Origin: CAWFPR01 sp963817635
Lineage (GTDB): Bacteria; Acidobacteriota; Vicinamibacteria; Vicinamibacterales; 2-12-FULL-66-21
NCBI GenBank assembly: GCA_963817635.1
Contig: CAWFPR010000023.1
Coordinates: 186,001-250,000 of the forward strand
Reading direction: 5' to 3'
Length of the DNA: 64,000 nucleotides
In this document: positions 34,678 to 45,487 of the stretch, piece by piece
Numbering within the stretch: position 1 is the stretch's first letter
Layout of the letters: the number at the start of each line of letters is the position of its first letter
Notes under the pieces: generated by a model
Told to the model about the DNA's origin: nothing
Database searches by the model: none
The model's input: only the letters and a program-made list of their open reading frames with translations
Program-made: the position numbers and the translations under genes

Positions 34678-36071
34678 TGCACCCCCCCGCCAACCTTCTG
34701 GTTCTCGCCCGGCTTCGACGCCAGGTCCGGTTTCCCCATGGGGACGACGCTCAGCACGACGCGGCCCTTCGTCAGGTACTTCAGCGCCACGCGCTTGACG
34801 TCGGCAGGCGCGATGCTGCGCCGCTTCTCGTAGTCGGTCTTGAAATGGCCCGGATCGCCGAAATACCCCTCGCCGTTGGCGAGCTGGTTCGACTTACCCA
34901 GGTTCGACTGGAGCCCATTGAGAAAGGCCAGTTCGGTTCCGGCAATCGTGCCCTTGATCTCGTCGGCGGTCGGGCCCTCCTGCTTCAACCGATCGACGAT
35001 CGCGTCGATCGATGCTTCCAGCTCCGTGAGCGTGTGACCGCCGCGCGGTGAAACAACAATGGCGAATTCGCCCGCGTTCTCGTTGCTGGACTGCCGCGCC
35101 GAGATCGAGGCGGCGGACTGCTCCTCGTAGACGAGCGCCTTGGTGAGCCTCGCGGTGCGCGGGCCCGCGAGAATCGGACCCAGCGCCTCGAGCGCGTAGC
35201 GGTCTTCGCTCTTCATGCCGGCCGTCGGCCACGTCAGGTAGAGTTGCGGCTGCGGCACACGGTCCTCGTAGACGAGCCGTTTTTCCGCCGGGAGCGTCAC
35301 GGGCGCAACGGTCGGGCGGGTGATCGTCTTGCCGCGCGGGATGTCGCCGAAGTACTTCGTGACCCACGCTTTCGCCTGCGCGGGGTCGAAATCGCCGACG
35401 ATCGTCATGATCGCGTTGTTCGGCGCGTAATACAGCCGGAAGAAGTTCTTCACGTCATCCTCCGACGCGGCCGACAGGTCGGCCATGCTGCCGATGACGT
35501 CCCACGAGTAGGGATTGGACGGCGGGTACAGCGCCGCCGAGATGATCTCGCCGGCGCGGCCGTACGGCTGGTTGTCCACCCCCTGCCGCCGCTCGTTCTT
35601 GACGATGTCGCGCTGCGCGTTGAGCTTGTCGATGTCGAGCGCATCGAGCAGATACCCCATCCGGTCGGCCTCGAGCCAGATCGTGGATTCCAGGTAGTTG
35701 GACGGCACCGTCTCGTAGTAGCTCGTCCGATCGTTGTTCGTCGTCCCGTTGTTGCCGCCGCCGACGCCGTTGGTGAGCTTGTCGTGGAGGCCGTACGGCA
35801 CGTTGCCAGAACCGGTGAACATCACGTGCTCGAACAGATGCGCGAAGCCGGTGCGCCCGGGCTGCTCGTTCTTCGAGCCGACGTGGAACCACATGTTGAC
35901 GGCAACCGTCGGGGTCGATCGGTCGAGGGCGTAGATGACCGTCAGGCCATTGGGGAGCGTGTTTTTCTCGAACGGGATGTTGATCGCGCTCGACTTCTGC
36001 GCCGCCGCGGCCGTGACCGCGAGAGCGCAGACGAGCGCAGGAATTGCGCGCAGTGTTCGCACGGATGTCAC
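34674..36071 (-). CDS. Exported M16-family zinc peptidase, catalytic subunit
   Basis: A GTG at 36071 gives 465 residues; a GTG at 36062 is also possible. After the signal peptide (IPALVCALAVTAAAAQ) comes INIPFEKNTLPNGLTVIYAL and the inverted zinc motif HLFEHVMF (about 80), with the third ligand glutamate in KNERRQGVDNQPYG. The second lobe has RLVYEDRVPQPQLYLTWPTA. It is the active half of the two-gene M16 unit with 33232-34677, like bacterial PitrA-type or mitochondrial-processing-like pairs. It acts in the periplasm on peptides. Confidence 0.9.
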   Translation of the reverse strand: MTSVRTLRAIPALVCALAVTAAAAQKSSAINIPFEKNTLPNGLTVIYALDRSTPTVAVNMWFHVGSKNEQPGRTGFAHLFEHVMFTGSGNVPYGLHDKLTNGVGGGNNGTTNNDRTSYYETVPSNYLESTIWLEADRMGYLLDALDIDKLNAQRDIVKNERRQGVDNQPYGRAGEIISAALYPPSNPYSWDVIGSMADLSAASEDDVKNFFRLYYAPNNAIMTIVGDFDPAQAKAWVTKYFGDIPRGKTITRPTVAPVTLPAEKRLVYEDRVPQPQLYLTWPTAGMKSEDRYALEALGPILAGPRTARLTKALVYEEQSAASISARQSSNENAGEFAIVVSPRGGHTLTELEASIDAIVDRLKQEGPTADEIKGTIAGTELAFLNGLQSNLGKSNQLANGEGYFGDPGHFKTDYEKRRSIAPADVKRVALKYLTKGRVVLSVVPMGKPDLASKPGENQKVGGGVQ

Positions 36072-36144
36072 CTCGGATGGAATGTGAGGCAATTCTACAG
36101 CACGTGAACCCCGGCGCCCGGGGCGCAAAGCGCGGGACTGGCTG

Positions 36145-38757
36145 TCAGGTCAGCCTTATTGGCAGTTCCGTCGCCACCGTGCCGAACGCGCGGACGGCGG
36201 AGCCGATCGCCGGTGCGACGCACACGATTGGGGTTTCCCCGGCGCCGGCCGACGCGAGGTCGGTGCGATCGATCAGGATCGTGTCGATCGTCGGGACATC
36301 GGCGAATCGCGGGACGCGGTACTGCTCCAGCGACGCGTTCAGAATGCGTCCGTTCCGGAACTCGATCGCCTCGAAGAGCGCACCACCGAGCCCCTGGATG
36401 ACGGACCCCTCCACCTGGTTCCGGAGCCCGTCTGGATTGACGATCGCGCCGCACTCGAACGCGATGACGATCCGCTCGACCTTGAAGCCGCCCGGCGCGC
36501 GCGACACTTCGGCCGCGGTCGCGACATAGCTGCCCTTCTCGGTGCCGCACGCAATCCCCAGCGCGCGTCCCTGGGCGGACGGCTTGGGCCAACCGGACCG
36601 GTCCGCCACCGCCGTCAGCACTGCGCGGATGCGCTCGTCACTCAGGTGCGAGAAGCGGAAAGCGATCGGATCGATCTTCAGCCCGCGCGCAATCGCATCC
36701 ATGTGCATCTCGCGCACGTAGTGGTTCGCCGTCGCCGCCAGGCCGCGGTACGACCCCTGGCGCAGCGGAGAATCCGATGGATGGAAGGCGATGCGCTGGT
36801 TCGGCACGTCGTAGGGTGTGCGAATGCCCGCGTTGCCCGAGTTCCAGTTGTCGAACTCCCACGCGATGAGGCGACCGGCTGCGTCGGTCGCGGCTTTCAC
36901 GTCGATGACGCCAGCCGGACGCAGGTAGCCCCACGTAAACTCCTCGGCGCGCGTCCATACGAGCTTCACCGGCTTCCCGGCGGCCTTCGCCAGGCGTGCC
37001 GCCTCGATGGCGGCCTGCCCTGTGTGCTTGCCCCCGTACGCCGATCCCGTGTCGGGCACGATCACGCGGACGCTGCCCTCGGGAATGCGAAACGCGTCGG
37101 CCAGCTCGCTGCGCACGCCGAAGGGGCGCTGCGTGCCGGTCCACACCGTCAGCTTGCCGCCGCTCCACTCCGCGACGGCCGCGCGCGGCTCGAGCGGCAC
37201 GTGCGCGATGTACGGGATCCGGTAGCTGGCCTCGAACGTCCGCGCCGCCGTCACGCCGGCCACGTCCCCCGCGGTGAACGGCGACGGCGCGCGGCCGCCG
37301 GACGTCCCCTTCTTCAGGTGCTCGTAGATCGTGTCTGACGACGGTTGTCCTGACGTGGCGGACCACTGCACGTCGACGGCGTTCGCCGCGCGCCGCGCCG
37401 CCCGCTCGGTCGGCGCGACCACGCCCAGGAAGTCGCCATCGCGGACGACCGTCACGCCCGTCATCGCCCGCGCGCGGGCGTCGTTGACGGAGGTGAGCGC
37501 CGCGTCGTAGCTGTCTGGCCGGAGGATGCGTCCGTGCAGAAGTCCCGGTCGGGTAATGTCGGGTGAATATTCGTGGCGTCCGGTCACGAACGAGCGGCCG
37601 TCCACTTTCTTTGCCGCATGCCCGCGAACGGTCCATTTGTCCGCCGGCGTGACCGCCGGTTCAGCGGCCACAGACCCGGTCAGCTTCTGCCCTTTCGTCA
37701 ACTCGCCGTAGGACAACGAACGGCCATCCCGCCCGACCACGCGGCCGTCCTTCGCCGCGAGCGTCGCGCGATCGACCTGCCAGCGCGCGGCGGCCTGATC
37801 GATCAGCATGTCGCGCGCCGTCGCGGCCGCGCGCGACAACTGACGGCCCATGCGCGGCGTGCTCTGGGAACCGAACGTGCCCGCGTCGTAGGGCACCAGG
37901 TCGGTGTCCGCCATCACGAGCGTCACGGCCTCGAGCCCCACGCGCAGTTCGTCCGCGATCGCCTGGGCGAGCGAGGTCCGGATGTTCTGGCCGATTTCGG
38001 TCTTGCCCGTGTAGCCGGTCACGTGCCCTTGTTCGTCGATGTGCAGCCACGCGGCGAGTTCCGCTGCCTCGCCGCGCCCCTGCGCGCGGCCGCGGCCGGA
38101 CTCCTGGGCGAAGAGCGACGGGATCGCGGACACGACGACGAGCCCGCCGCCGACCACGCGGATGAAATCGCGGCGTTCCAGCTCGAAGCGATAGCGGGCG
38201 GGCTCGGTAAGCTCGTAGCGCTCGACCTCGATCCCGGGGCCCGACGGGTCGTGGATGTCGCTCATCGCGCACCTCCCGCTACGGTGCTCTTTCATCCGCG
38301 CCGCCGCCGCCTTCACCGCCCGCACGATCCGCGGATAGGTGCCGCACCGGCAGATGTTCCTGTCCATCGACTTGGCGATGTCGGCGTCGGTCGGGTCCGG
38401 ATTGGACCGGAGCAGCGCGACCGTGGCCATCACCATCCCGGAGGTGCAGTAGCCGCACTGAAACGCCTCTGCCTCGAGGAACGCGTCCTGAACCGGGTGC
38501 AGGCGGTCACCTTCAGACAGCGATTCGATCGTGGTGATTTGCTTCCCGTTCGCCACGATGAGCCGCGTGACGCACGCGCGCGTCGCCACGCCGTCCATGA
38601 GCACCGTGCACGACCCGCACTGCCCTTCGCCACACCCGAACTTGCTCCCGGTGAGCCCCAGCTCGTATCTGAGCACCGACAACAGACTGTCGCCCGGCTC
38701 CCCGTCAATCGTGTGCGACTGGCCGTTGACGTGCAATTCGTATCGAGGCAACAGCAA
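36145..38757 (-). CDS. Isoquinoline 1-oxidoreductase-type molybdenum hydroxylase: [2Fe-2S] part and Mo-cofactor part read as one frame
   Basis: Residues 1-158 are an IorA-like [2Fe-2S] protein: CGEGQCGSC plus a later C binds one cluster, and CGYC with CRCGTY the second. Residues 165-870 are an IorB-like molybdopterin subunit (LPGLLHGRILRP-type motif, GSAYGGKHTGQ, PSDSPLRQGSYRG, GAGETPIV). IorA and IorB are normally separate. An internal ATG at 38265 follows GGGAGGTG, and a Tat-type signal (ERRDFIRVVGGGLVVV) sits in the middle at about residue 193, where it could not work in a fusion. A TAG at 38281 lies one frame off. So two genes fused by an indel error are likely; a true fusion is possible. 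It oxidises N-heterocycles or aldehydes. Confidence 0.85.
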   Translation of the reverse strand: MLLPRYELHVNGQSHTIDGEPGDSLLSVLRYELGLTGSKFGCGEGQCGSCTVLMDGVATRACVTRLIVANGKQITTIESLSEGDRLHPVQDAFLEAEAFQCGYCTSGMVMATVALLRSNPDPTDADIAKSMDRNICRCGTYPRIVRAVKAAAARMKEHRSGRCAMSDIHDPSGPGIEVERYELTEPARYRFELERRDFIRVVGGGLVVVSAIPSLFAQESGRGRAQGRGEAAELAAWLHIDEQGHVTGYTGKTEIGQNIRTSLAQAIADELRVGLEAVTLVMADTDLVPYDAGTFGSQSTPRMGRQLSRAAATARDMLIDQAAARWQVDRATLAAKDGRVVGRDGRSLSYGELTKGQKLTGSVAAEPAVTPADKWTVRGHAAKKVDGRSFVTGRHEYSPDITRPGLLHGRILRPDSYDAALTSVNDARARAMTGVTVVRDGDFLGVVAPTERAARRAANAVDVQWSATSGQPSSDTIYEHLKKGTSGGRAPSPFTAGDVAGVTAARTFEASYRIPYIAHVPLEPRAAVAEWSGGKLTVWTGTQRPFGVRSELADAFRIPEGSVRVIVPDTGSAYGGKHTGQAAIEAARLAKAAGKPVKLVWTRAEEFTWGYLRPAGVIDVKAATDAAGRLIAWEFDNWNSGNAGIRTPYDVPNQRIAFHPSDSPLRQGSYRGLAATANHYVREMHMDAIARGLKIDPIAFRFSHLSDERIRAVLTAVADRSGWPKPSAQGRALGIACGTEKGSYVATAAEVSRAPGGFKVERIVIAFECGAIVNPDGLRNQVEGSVIQGLGGALFEAIEFRNGRILNASLEQYRVPRFADVPTIDTILIDRTDLASAGAGETPIVCVAPAIGSAVRAFGTVATELPIRLT
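38266..38277 (-). promoter_or_regulatory. Internal ribosome-binding site for the molybdopterin subunit
   Basis: GCGGGAGGTGCGCG precedes ATG 38265 (SDIHDPSGPG). It is the strongest Shine-Dalgarno in the region and lies inside the apparently fused frame, which supports a separate start for the IorB-like subunit. Confidence 0.55.
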
Positions 38758-38776
38758 CCTCCCAATCAGCCGTCAC

Positions 38777-38897
38777 TGACGAGCGACCGTGACTAGCGAC
38801 TGGCGACCAGCGACTAGCGACTAGCGACTAGCGACTAGCGACTAGCGACTAGCGACTAGCGACTGAGACCAGCGACTAGCGACCAGCGACCAGCGAC
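38777..38897. repeat. AGCGACT heptamer array
   Basis: About fifteen copies of AGCGACT, with variants AGCGACC and TGGCGACC, run uninterrupted between the Mo-hydroxylase start and the DUF4159 stop. No spacers are present. Confidence 0.8.
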
Positions 38898-38898
38898 T

Positions 38899-39726
38899 TC
38901 AATGTGTCAGCGCATACACGACGATGTTGATCCCAAGCGCGTAGCCGTCCGGAGAAAAGAGGTAGAAGAACCGCGCGTCCTCCCCTTCCCGTTCCCACGC
39001 GTCCGAGATGTCAGTGTCGTGCGTCATCACGACCATCAGCCGGCCGCGCGCGTCCGCGATCCCCGCGATGTCCGGCTCGGCGCTCTCGGGGCCGCGCTCC
39101 GAGGTGGCGCCGCCAAACCGCCGCCAGAACTGGATCGACGGAATCTGCGGCAGTTTCGGCACGATGAACATCGTCCGGAAGAGCGGATGGTCGGGCGTGA
39201 GCCGGACGATCGGATAGTCCTTCGGCGGCAGCACCCGGCCGATTTCCTCGACCCACTGGTCCCAGGCCCACTCACCCCAGAAGTCGTCCACGTAGAGAAA
39301 GCCGCCCTTGAGGAGATACTCGCGCAGCCGGATCACTTCCGCCTCGGACAGCCGCATGGTGCCGACGTCCTCCATCTCGATCATCGGGCACTCGAACAGG
39401 GCGTCGTCCGTGAGCTGGACGACGAGGTGGTTCGGTTCGCCGTCGGGCTGTTTGCTGATGCGGGTCTTGGTGAGTTCGGACAGGCGGATCGAGAAGTTCG
39501 TGTCGGCGTCGGGATAGTCGGTCCACCATCCCGTGCCGCCGTCCTCGCGGCGGTCGCTCTCGTACATGCCGCGGCAGAACGTGAAGGCGCCGTCGAAGCT
39601 GTCGGCGGTCGGGAATCGGGGCGGCTCACGCCGGAACCCGCGGAACCGCCCCCGCTGGCCGAACTGCGCCGTCACGACGACCGACAGCGCGACGCCGATG
39701 GCGCACGCGATCGCGAGGCGTTTCAT
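38899..39726 (-). CDS. Exported DUF4159 protein (Bat cluster distal end)
   Basis: The 275-residue protein has a signal peptide (RLAIACAIGVALSVVVTAQ), then a DUF4159 domain with GATase-like fold: GWWTDYPDADTNFSIRLSEL, FECPMIEMEDVGTMRLSEAE, LREYLLKGGFLYVDDFWGE, YALGINIVVYALTH at the end. The ATG overlaps the stop of the DUF4175-like gene (ATGA). A second DUF4159 gene occurs at 47681-48483 in the same cluster. Exact role unknown; found with Bat-type operons. Confidence 0.82.
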   Translation of the reverse strand: MKRLAIACAIGVALSVVVTAQFGQRGRFRGFRREPPRFPTADSFDGAFTFCRGMYESDRREDGGTGWWTDYPDADTNFSIRLSELTKTRISKQPDGEPNHLVVQLTDDALFECPMIEMEDVGTMRLSEAEVIRLREYLLKGGFLYVDDFWGEWAWDQWVEEIGRVLPPKDYPIVRLTPDHPLFRTMFIVPKLPQIPSIQFWRRFGGATSERGPESAEPDIAGIADARGRLMVVMTHDTDISDAWEREGEDARFFYLFSPDGYALGINIVVYALTH

Positions 39727-42700
39727 TTCCGGATGTCGGGCGACTTCTTCGTCTCCGGTGCCTTCGACAGCGACTTGTAGTACTGCTCGACCAGCTTGCG
39801 GAACTCCTCCGGCACTTCGTCCGCGCCCGAGAGGAACACTTCGTTCCCCTTCAGCTCCGCCTGCCGTCGCAGGTTGAACTCGAACCGCTTGAGGTTCTCG
39901 GCGACCGACTGCTGGAGCCGCTGCAGTTCCGACACGTCCTGGTAGACGCGGTCGTCTTCGAGCTCGCGCAGACCGCGCAGGATTTCCTCGAGCTGCTTGG
40001 CGTCGACCTGTCTGTCCCTGGAGCATGCGGCGCAGCTGCTGCGCATCGTTGGCGTACTGCCGGGCTTCGCCGCGAAGCTGCCGCACATCGTCTGGCGACA
40101 GCCGCCCCGGGCGCCGATCGCCATACCCGCCGTACGCATCCTGCCGCATGGTGCCGAGCGTGTCGCCGTTTCCCGCGCGCCCATTCTGCGTGCGGTCGCC
40201 GTCTGTTGCCGCCGCCCTGGCCGCCCTGCTGGCCCTGTTGGCCTTGCTGGCCCCGCTGACCCTGCTGGCCTTGCTGGCCTTGCTGACCCTGTTGGCCCTG
40301 CTGGCCCTGCTGGCCTTGCTGACCCTGCTGGCCCTGCTGGCCCTGCTGGCCTTGCTGACCCTGCTGGCCCTGCTGGCCCTGCTGGCCCTGTTGCCCCCGC
40401 TGCCCCTGAGCCCTGTCCCCTGAGCCCTGAGCCCTTTCTTTCGTGCGCTGATCCATGGAGTCGAGACTGCGCGCGAGTTCCCGCGCCTTGTCGAGCGCTT
40501 CAGCCATCTGGTCCGGCCGCGAGCGCCCCAGCGCCGATGCGGCTTCGCCGAGCTTGTCCTTCAGCGCATCGAGGTCGGAGCCGATTCGGCGTTCCATGTC
40601 CTGGTTGTCCGCCGACGACACGCCTGAGCGCACCATCGACCCCGAGTACCGAATCTTGTCGCGCACACGGCTGTCGCGAATGCCGGAGGCGGCCTCGGAC
40701 AGCTTGCGCGCGGCGTCCTTCTCGTTGTTCCGGATGTCGCCGGCGGTCCGATCGATCTGCTGCTCGAGCTGGCCGACCTTCTGCTCCATCGCCGTCTTGC
40801 GATCGACGAGCTGCTGGGCCTTCTCCTGGCGGCGGTCGCCGGCGGAGTCGAGCCCCTTGACGTCGCCGGCGATGTCCTGCTGCTCGCGCGCCAGGTCCTC
40901 GGCCTGCTGAAGCGCGTTCCGGACATCGCGCTCGGCGCGTCCGGACTGCGACTTCTGCAGCCGATCCTGCGCCTTCTTCAACTGCTCGAGCGCCGCCTGC
41001 GCCTGGGCGCCCGACGTCTGCTCGCCGTTGGCTGCGGCCTTCCGCATCGCGTCGGCGGCGTTGCGCAATTGCTGCGCGGTTTCCGCCAGGTCAGCGCGCT
41101 GTTCTTCGCGGGACAACTGTTCGAGCCGCCGCGCCGCTTCTTCGGCCTGGTCGGCAAGCGCTCGCTGCTGTTGCCCGCTGTTGCCGCCAGACGACTGCTG
41201 TCCGGCCGCGGCCCGCCGGCGCTGCCGTTCGGCCTCCTGTTCCTGGCGCCGGGCGAGCTCCTTCAACTTCTCGAGCAGCTCGTCCACCTTCTGGTCCTGC
41301 TGCTGCTGCGAGGCCTGCTGGCGCGTCTCATACTGATTGGCCATCTTGTCGAGTTCCATCTCGAACAAGTCGGCCAGATCCTCGGCCATCGACCCGGCGC
41401 CGCCTCCGCCGCCGCCGCCCTGCTGGCGCTGCATCTGCACTTGCGCCTCGTATTCCTCCTCGGCCCTCTGGAGGAACTGGAGCGCCTTCTGCTCAGGCTG
41501 GAGCGCCGCCTCGGGACTGGTCGCGCGCAGCTTGCCTTCGGCCGCCTGCATTTCGGTCACCGCCTGCGGCAGCAGCTCGGCGACCTTCTTGAATGCCGGA
41601 TCCTGCTCCACCAGGCGGCTGTTCATCCGCGTCACGAGGCCGTCCACCTGTTCGCGGAGCCGCGACTGCGCGAGCGCGATGACGACGGCGTTCTCGCGGA
41701 CCTTGTCGGCGGCGAGTTTCTTCCGATCGCGCTGCAGGTTGAACGTTGCCGAGATGATCTGCCGCTGCTGCTCGGAGAGCGCCCCCACCTGGTTCTGCTG
41801 GCCGCCTCCGCCGCCGCCGCCCTGCTGCGCATCGGACTGGGCGCGCTTGAAATCCTTGCTGAGCGGACGGACGCGCACGAAATACATGTCGCTCATCGCC
41901 GGCTTGGGGCCGTCCACCGCGTCGTTGTCGATCGCCTTGGCGTAGTACGACACGAAGTCGCCGGCCTGCACGTTGAGCTCTTCGAGATAGAACGTGTGGC
42001 CCGCGCTGACTTCCGGCAGCCGCTTCGTCCCGTTGAACAGCCGCACCGTCTTCTCGGGCCCGCCGTTGACCGAATACACGAGATCCAGGTCCTTGACGCC
42101 GAAGTCGTCTTCCGCCCGCGCCTCGACGAACACCTCTTCGATCGGCGACGCGGTGGTGTCGCGCCCCGGCTTCGAAATCGAGACGGTCGGCGGCTGATCG
42201 GCGAGCGCGTCGATCGTGTACTGCGCGGACGCGGGCACGCGATCGCCGCCCGGTGCGTTCAGCTCCAGCCGGTAGAATCCGTCCTTCTTGACAGTGAAGC
42301 TGCCGAGCATCGCGTGATCCGCGCTGCCGGCCGGCGTCAAATCGCCACCCGGCTTGTCGTCGAGCACGATCTGTCCGGCCGCCGCCTCCATCGTCGGGAT
42401 CGCGCGGAGGCGAACCTCGGTGCCCTTGAGGACGGCGATGTCGCCGCCGTCCTCGACCTTCTGCGGTGGCAGCCCGGTATAGGCCGGGAAGCGGTACTCG
42501 AGATCGAGCCGCTGGACGTACGGAAGTTCGACGACCTTCAAGGTGTAGACGGCCGAGCGGACGCCGGCGGCTTCGACGAAGTAGTCGAGCGGCGCCGCGA
42601 GGTCGAAGAGCATGCCTTCGGTCCTGACCGTTGTCGCCTCGCACCAGCGGCAGGCGCTCGAACGCCGCGTCGGGCGACTTGCGCACGAGCAGCGACGCCT

Positions 42701-43391
42701 GGTCGGCGTCGAAGCCGGCGAGCTGGGCGGTGATGGTCTGATCGGCGCCGCGCGGGACCGTCGCGTTGCCTGGCGTCACCGCGATGCGGTAGGGCGCCGC
42801 GGCTTCCACGTCGCGCGACACGATGAGGAGCGCCGACAGTGCGTGGCGCAGGTAGGCCGGGCCGAACACGAAGATGGCCGTGGCGGCCAGGGCGACCGCC
42901 GCCAGCGTCGCCATGTAGCGACGCACCGGCGTGCGTTCGACGCGGCGGCCTGACTCGATCTCGCGCACCTTGCGGATGGCGGACTCCACGAGTCGCTGGA
43001 CGAGCGCCGCCGAGTGCGGCGATCCGGCGGCCCGCTGCTGATGGCTCGCATCGATCGCGCTGATGATCTCGGCCTGGAGCGACGGCTCGTGCTCCTCCAG
43101 GTAGAGGGCGACCTGCTGATCGGTCGCCTGCTGCATCAGTGGCCGGACGAGCAGGTAGGCGATCGCTCCAAGGACGCTCAGCCCGAGCACGATGCGGAAG
43201 GTGAGGATCGACGCCGGCGTGAAGCGCCAGGCCTCGAGCGCCCACGCCGACGCCAGCAGCACGATCAGGCCGAGCCCGACCACGCCGAGCGCGCCGCGCA
43301 GCGCGAGCTTCATGCGCCATCGCCGGCGAACCTGCCGGATGATGTCGACCAGTTCGAAGGACGAATCGGGGGGGCCGAAATTGTATGCCAT
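39723..43391 (-). CDS. Large DUF4175-type membrane protein with coiled coils and Gln-Gly repeat (three apparent frameshifts)
   Basis: About 1,220 residues from the ATG at 43391 (MAYNFGPPDSSFELVDIIRQ). Two N-terminal membrane helices (ALGVVGLGLIVLLASAWAL, ILTFRIVLGLSVLGAIAYLL) precede a periplasmic part with Ig-like sheets and a very long Gln/Glu/Arg/Ala-rich coiled coil. Within it a stretch of about 22 GQQ units (40206-40424) and Gly-rich linkers occur. It ends YYKSLSKAPETKKSPDIRK. Slips near 42617, 40190 and 40013 break the frame. DUF4175 proteins are envelope proteins of Bat-type clusters; function not established. Confidence 0.78.
40206..40438. repeat. CAGGGCCAG nine-base coding repeat next to a GGGCTCA heptamer
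   Basis: In the coding direction, about 22 copies of a nine-base unit encode Gln-Gln-Gly triplets in the DUF4175 protein. Directly before them (40414-40438) three GGGCTCA heptamers are kept in frame and encode RAQGSGDRAQG. The heptamer is the same as at 5180-5206 and 58127-58152. Confidence 0.75.
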
Positions 43392-43411
43392 ACCTTCTCC
43401 GTAGCTTACGC

Positions 43412-45486
43412 CTAAGCCCCGACGCTCGTACCCTCGCGATTTGCGAGGATCGGCTCCAAACCCAACAGCAGGAGGCCCGCAAACAGCAGGTACCACCAGA
43501 TGCGTTCCGTGCGCTCCTGTTCCTCAGCCGTGGCCGTGGTGTTCGCACCAGCCGGCGCGGCCCCTCCGGCCCGCCCGATGGCGCCCGCGACGAGTTCCTG
43601 CGGGATCCATCGCCGACAGGTCCGATTCCGCCAGATCGACGTTGCTCGCCACGGTCAGCGGGGCCTCGCTGTCGCGCCCCTGCGCCCGCACCTCGTAGAA
43701 GCCTGCCTGGTCGATCTCGAGCACGTCCGGCCCCTCGCCGTCGAGCGTGACGCGCTGGCCCGACGGGGTCAGCACGACGCGTCCCGCCGAGGCCGGAGGC
43801 CGAGCGCCTCGGCGACGACGCCGGCGCGCCCTGCGGATCCGGCTCGAGGACCTCGCCGACCGTCACCCACGCGGGCCGCTCGACATACGACGCCAGTCGC
43901 GTCGCCATCAGGTGCACGAAGGGCAGGAATACCGGCTTGAGCGCCAGGTCGTTCCATTCCATGTCGAAGGTGGACGCCCACACGAGCACTCGTCCGCTGC
44001 CGACGCGCCGCTCGACGAGCGCGGGCGCCCCGTCGTCGAAACGCGCGACGATCTGGGCGTCGGGCGACACGGTGACCGATCGGTAGCCGTAGAACCGTGC
44101 CGCGGAAAAATCTCCGCTGCGCGGCGCGCGGAACGGCTCGAAGATCGGATTGCCGTACTCGAGCGCGCCCAGGCGTGCCGCCGGACCCGTCGTGCGATCG
44201 ACGGGCGCGCCCGGCAGCGCCGGCAGGAAGTCGGTCCCGCTCGCGGGCCAGGTCAGCCGCGGGCCGGCCACGAGCAGCAGGCCGCCGCCGCCCTGGACGA
44301 ACGTCGAGAGCCGCGAGGCCGTGAGCTGCGAGACGGGCGTGTCGTTCAACACCACGATCGCGGCGCGCTGGAGATCGTCGACCGTCAGCCCCTCGATGGA
44401 CTTGATCGCCACGTCGAAGGGCGGCGCCTCACCGAGCGCCAGCGCGCGCGACAGATACAGGCTCGCGTCGCGCGGCGCGCCCGGCCGTTCGGCAATGATG
44501 ATTCGCAGCGGCTGCTTCGGCGACACGACGAAGTTGAACGCGTTGTCCACGAGCAGCGAATCCTGACCGAGCCGGATAGTGCCCCGCGTGTTGCGCGCCG
44601 ACGGCGTGAACGGCGCGAAGGTGACCGACGCGGACCCGCCGGGCTCGAGGTCCAGGTGCTCCTTCTGCACGGTCCGTCCGTCCACTTCGAGGCTGATCTC
44701 GACGTTCTTCAGCGGGCGGCTCCCGTGATTCACGGCCCCGCCCGTGACCGTCACGCGGTCCTGCTCCGAAAACGTGGTGCGCTGCAGCGACACGGGCGTG
44801 ACGCTGAGGTTGACCGGGTCCGGATCGGTCACGGCCACGGGCGTCAGCGACGCGCCATCGGGCAGCCGGACGCCGTCGGCGCCGATCCAGCCGCCGCGCT
44901 GGAAGTCCGACACGAGAATCACTTCGCGGCGCGGCAGCGCCGATTCGCTCAGGATGCTGCCGGCCAGCTTCAACGCCGGTCCGTAATGCGTGGCGCTCGA
45001 TCCCGGTTTCTGCGCCGCGATCGCCGCGTCGAGCCGCGCCCGATCGGACGTCGAGCGCAGCGCGACTTCCGCGCCGGTCGAAAAGAACACGATGGACGCG
45101 CGGTCGCCGGGCCCGAGCGACGCGACGGCATCGCGGGCCCCGGCCACCGCACGCGTCCACCGGTCGCCGTACGCCATGCTGTACGAGCGATCCACGAGCA
45201 CCACGACCTCGCGCGCGCCCCCGGCCGCCGCGGCCGCCATCGACGCGCGCCGGAAGAACGGCCGCGCAAAGGCCAGCACGATGAGCGCGAGCGCCGCCAG
45301 GCGCAGGAGCAGCAGCGGCCAGTTGCGGATCCGGCGGCGGCGCACCGACTGGTAGGGAATCCGCTGGAGGAACATCAACGAGGGAAACTGGACGACGTTC
45401 TTCCGCTCGCGCTGGATCAGATGGATCACGATCGGCACGGCAAGGCCCGCGAGGCCGAGCAGGAAGAGTGGCGTCAGGAACGACAC
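43412..45486 (-). CDS. BatA-domain VWA membrane protein (apparent frameshifts near 43805 and 43590)
   Basis: The GTG at 45486 begins VSFLTPLFLLGLAGLAVPI, the BatA N-terminal double-helix. A VWA domain follows (REVVVLVDRSYSMAYGD, MIDAS motif DxSxS, about 96). Central Ig-like (CARDB-type) domains (SVTPVSLQRTTFSEQDRVTV) and a GATase-like block (AIVVLNDTPVSQL, GGGGLLLVAGPRL) come next. The C-terminal helix (WWYLLFAGLLLLGLEPILAN) lies in a third frame. Two slips break it. It starts two bases from the DUF58 stop. Bat proteins sit in the inner membrane with periplasmic domains. Confidence 0.82.
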
Positions 45487-45487
45487 G

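Noticed and set aside
38777..38897. Repeat array that might be taken for CRISPR
   Set aside because: The units are seven bases long and follow each other without spacers; no cas gene is near. The same holds for 25077-25157 and 31811-32090.
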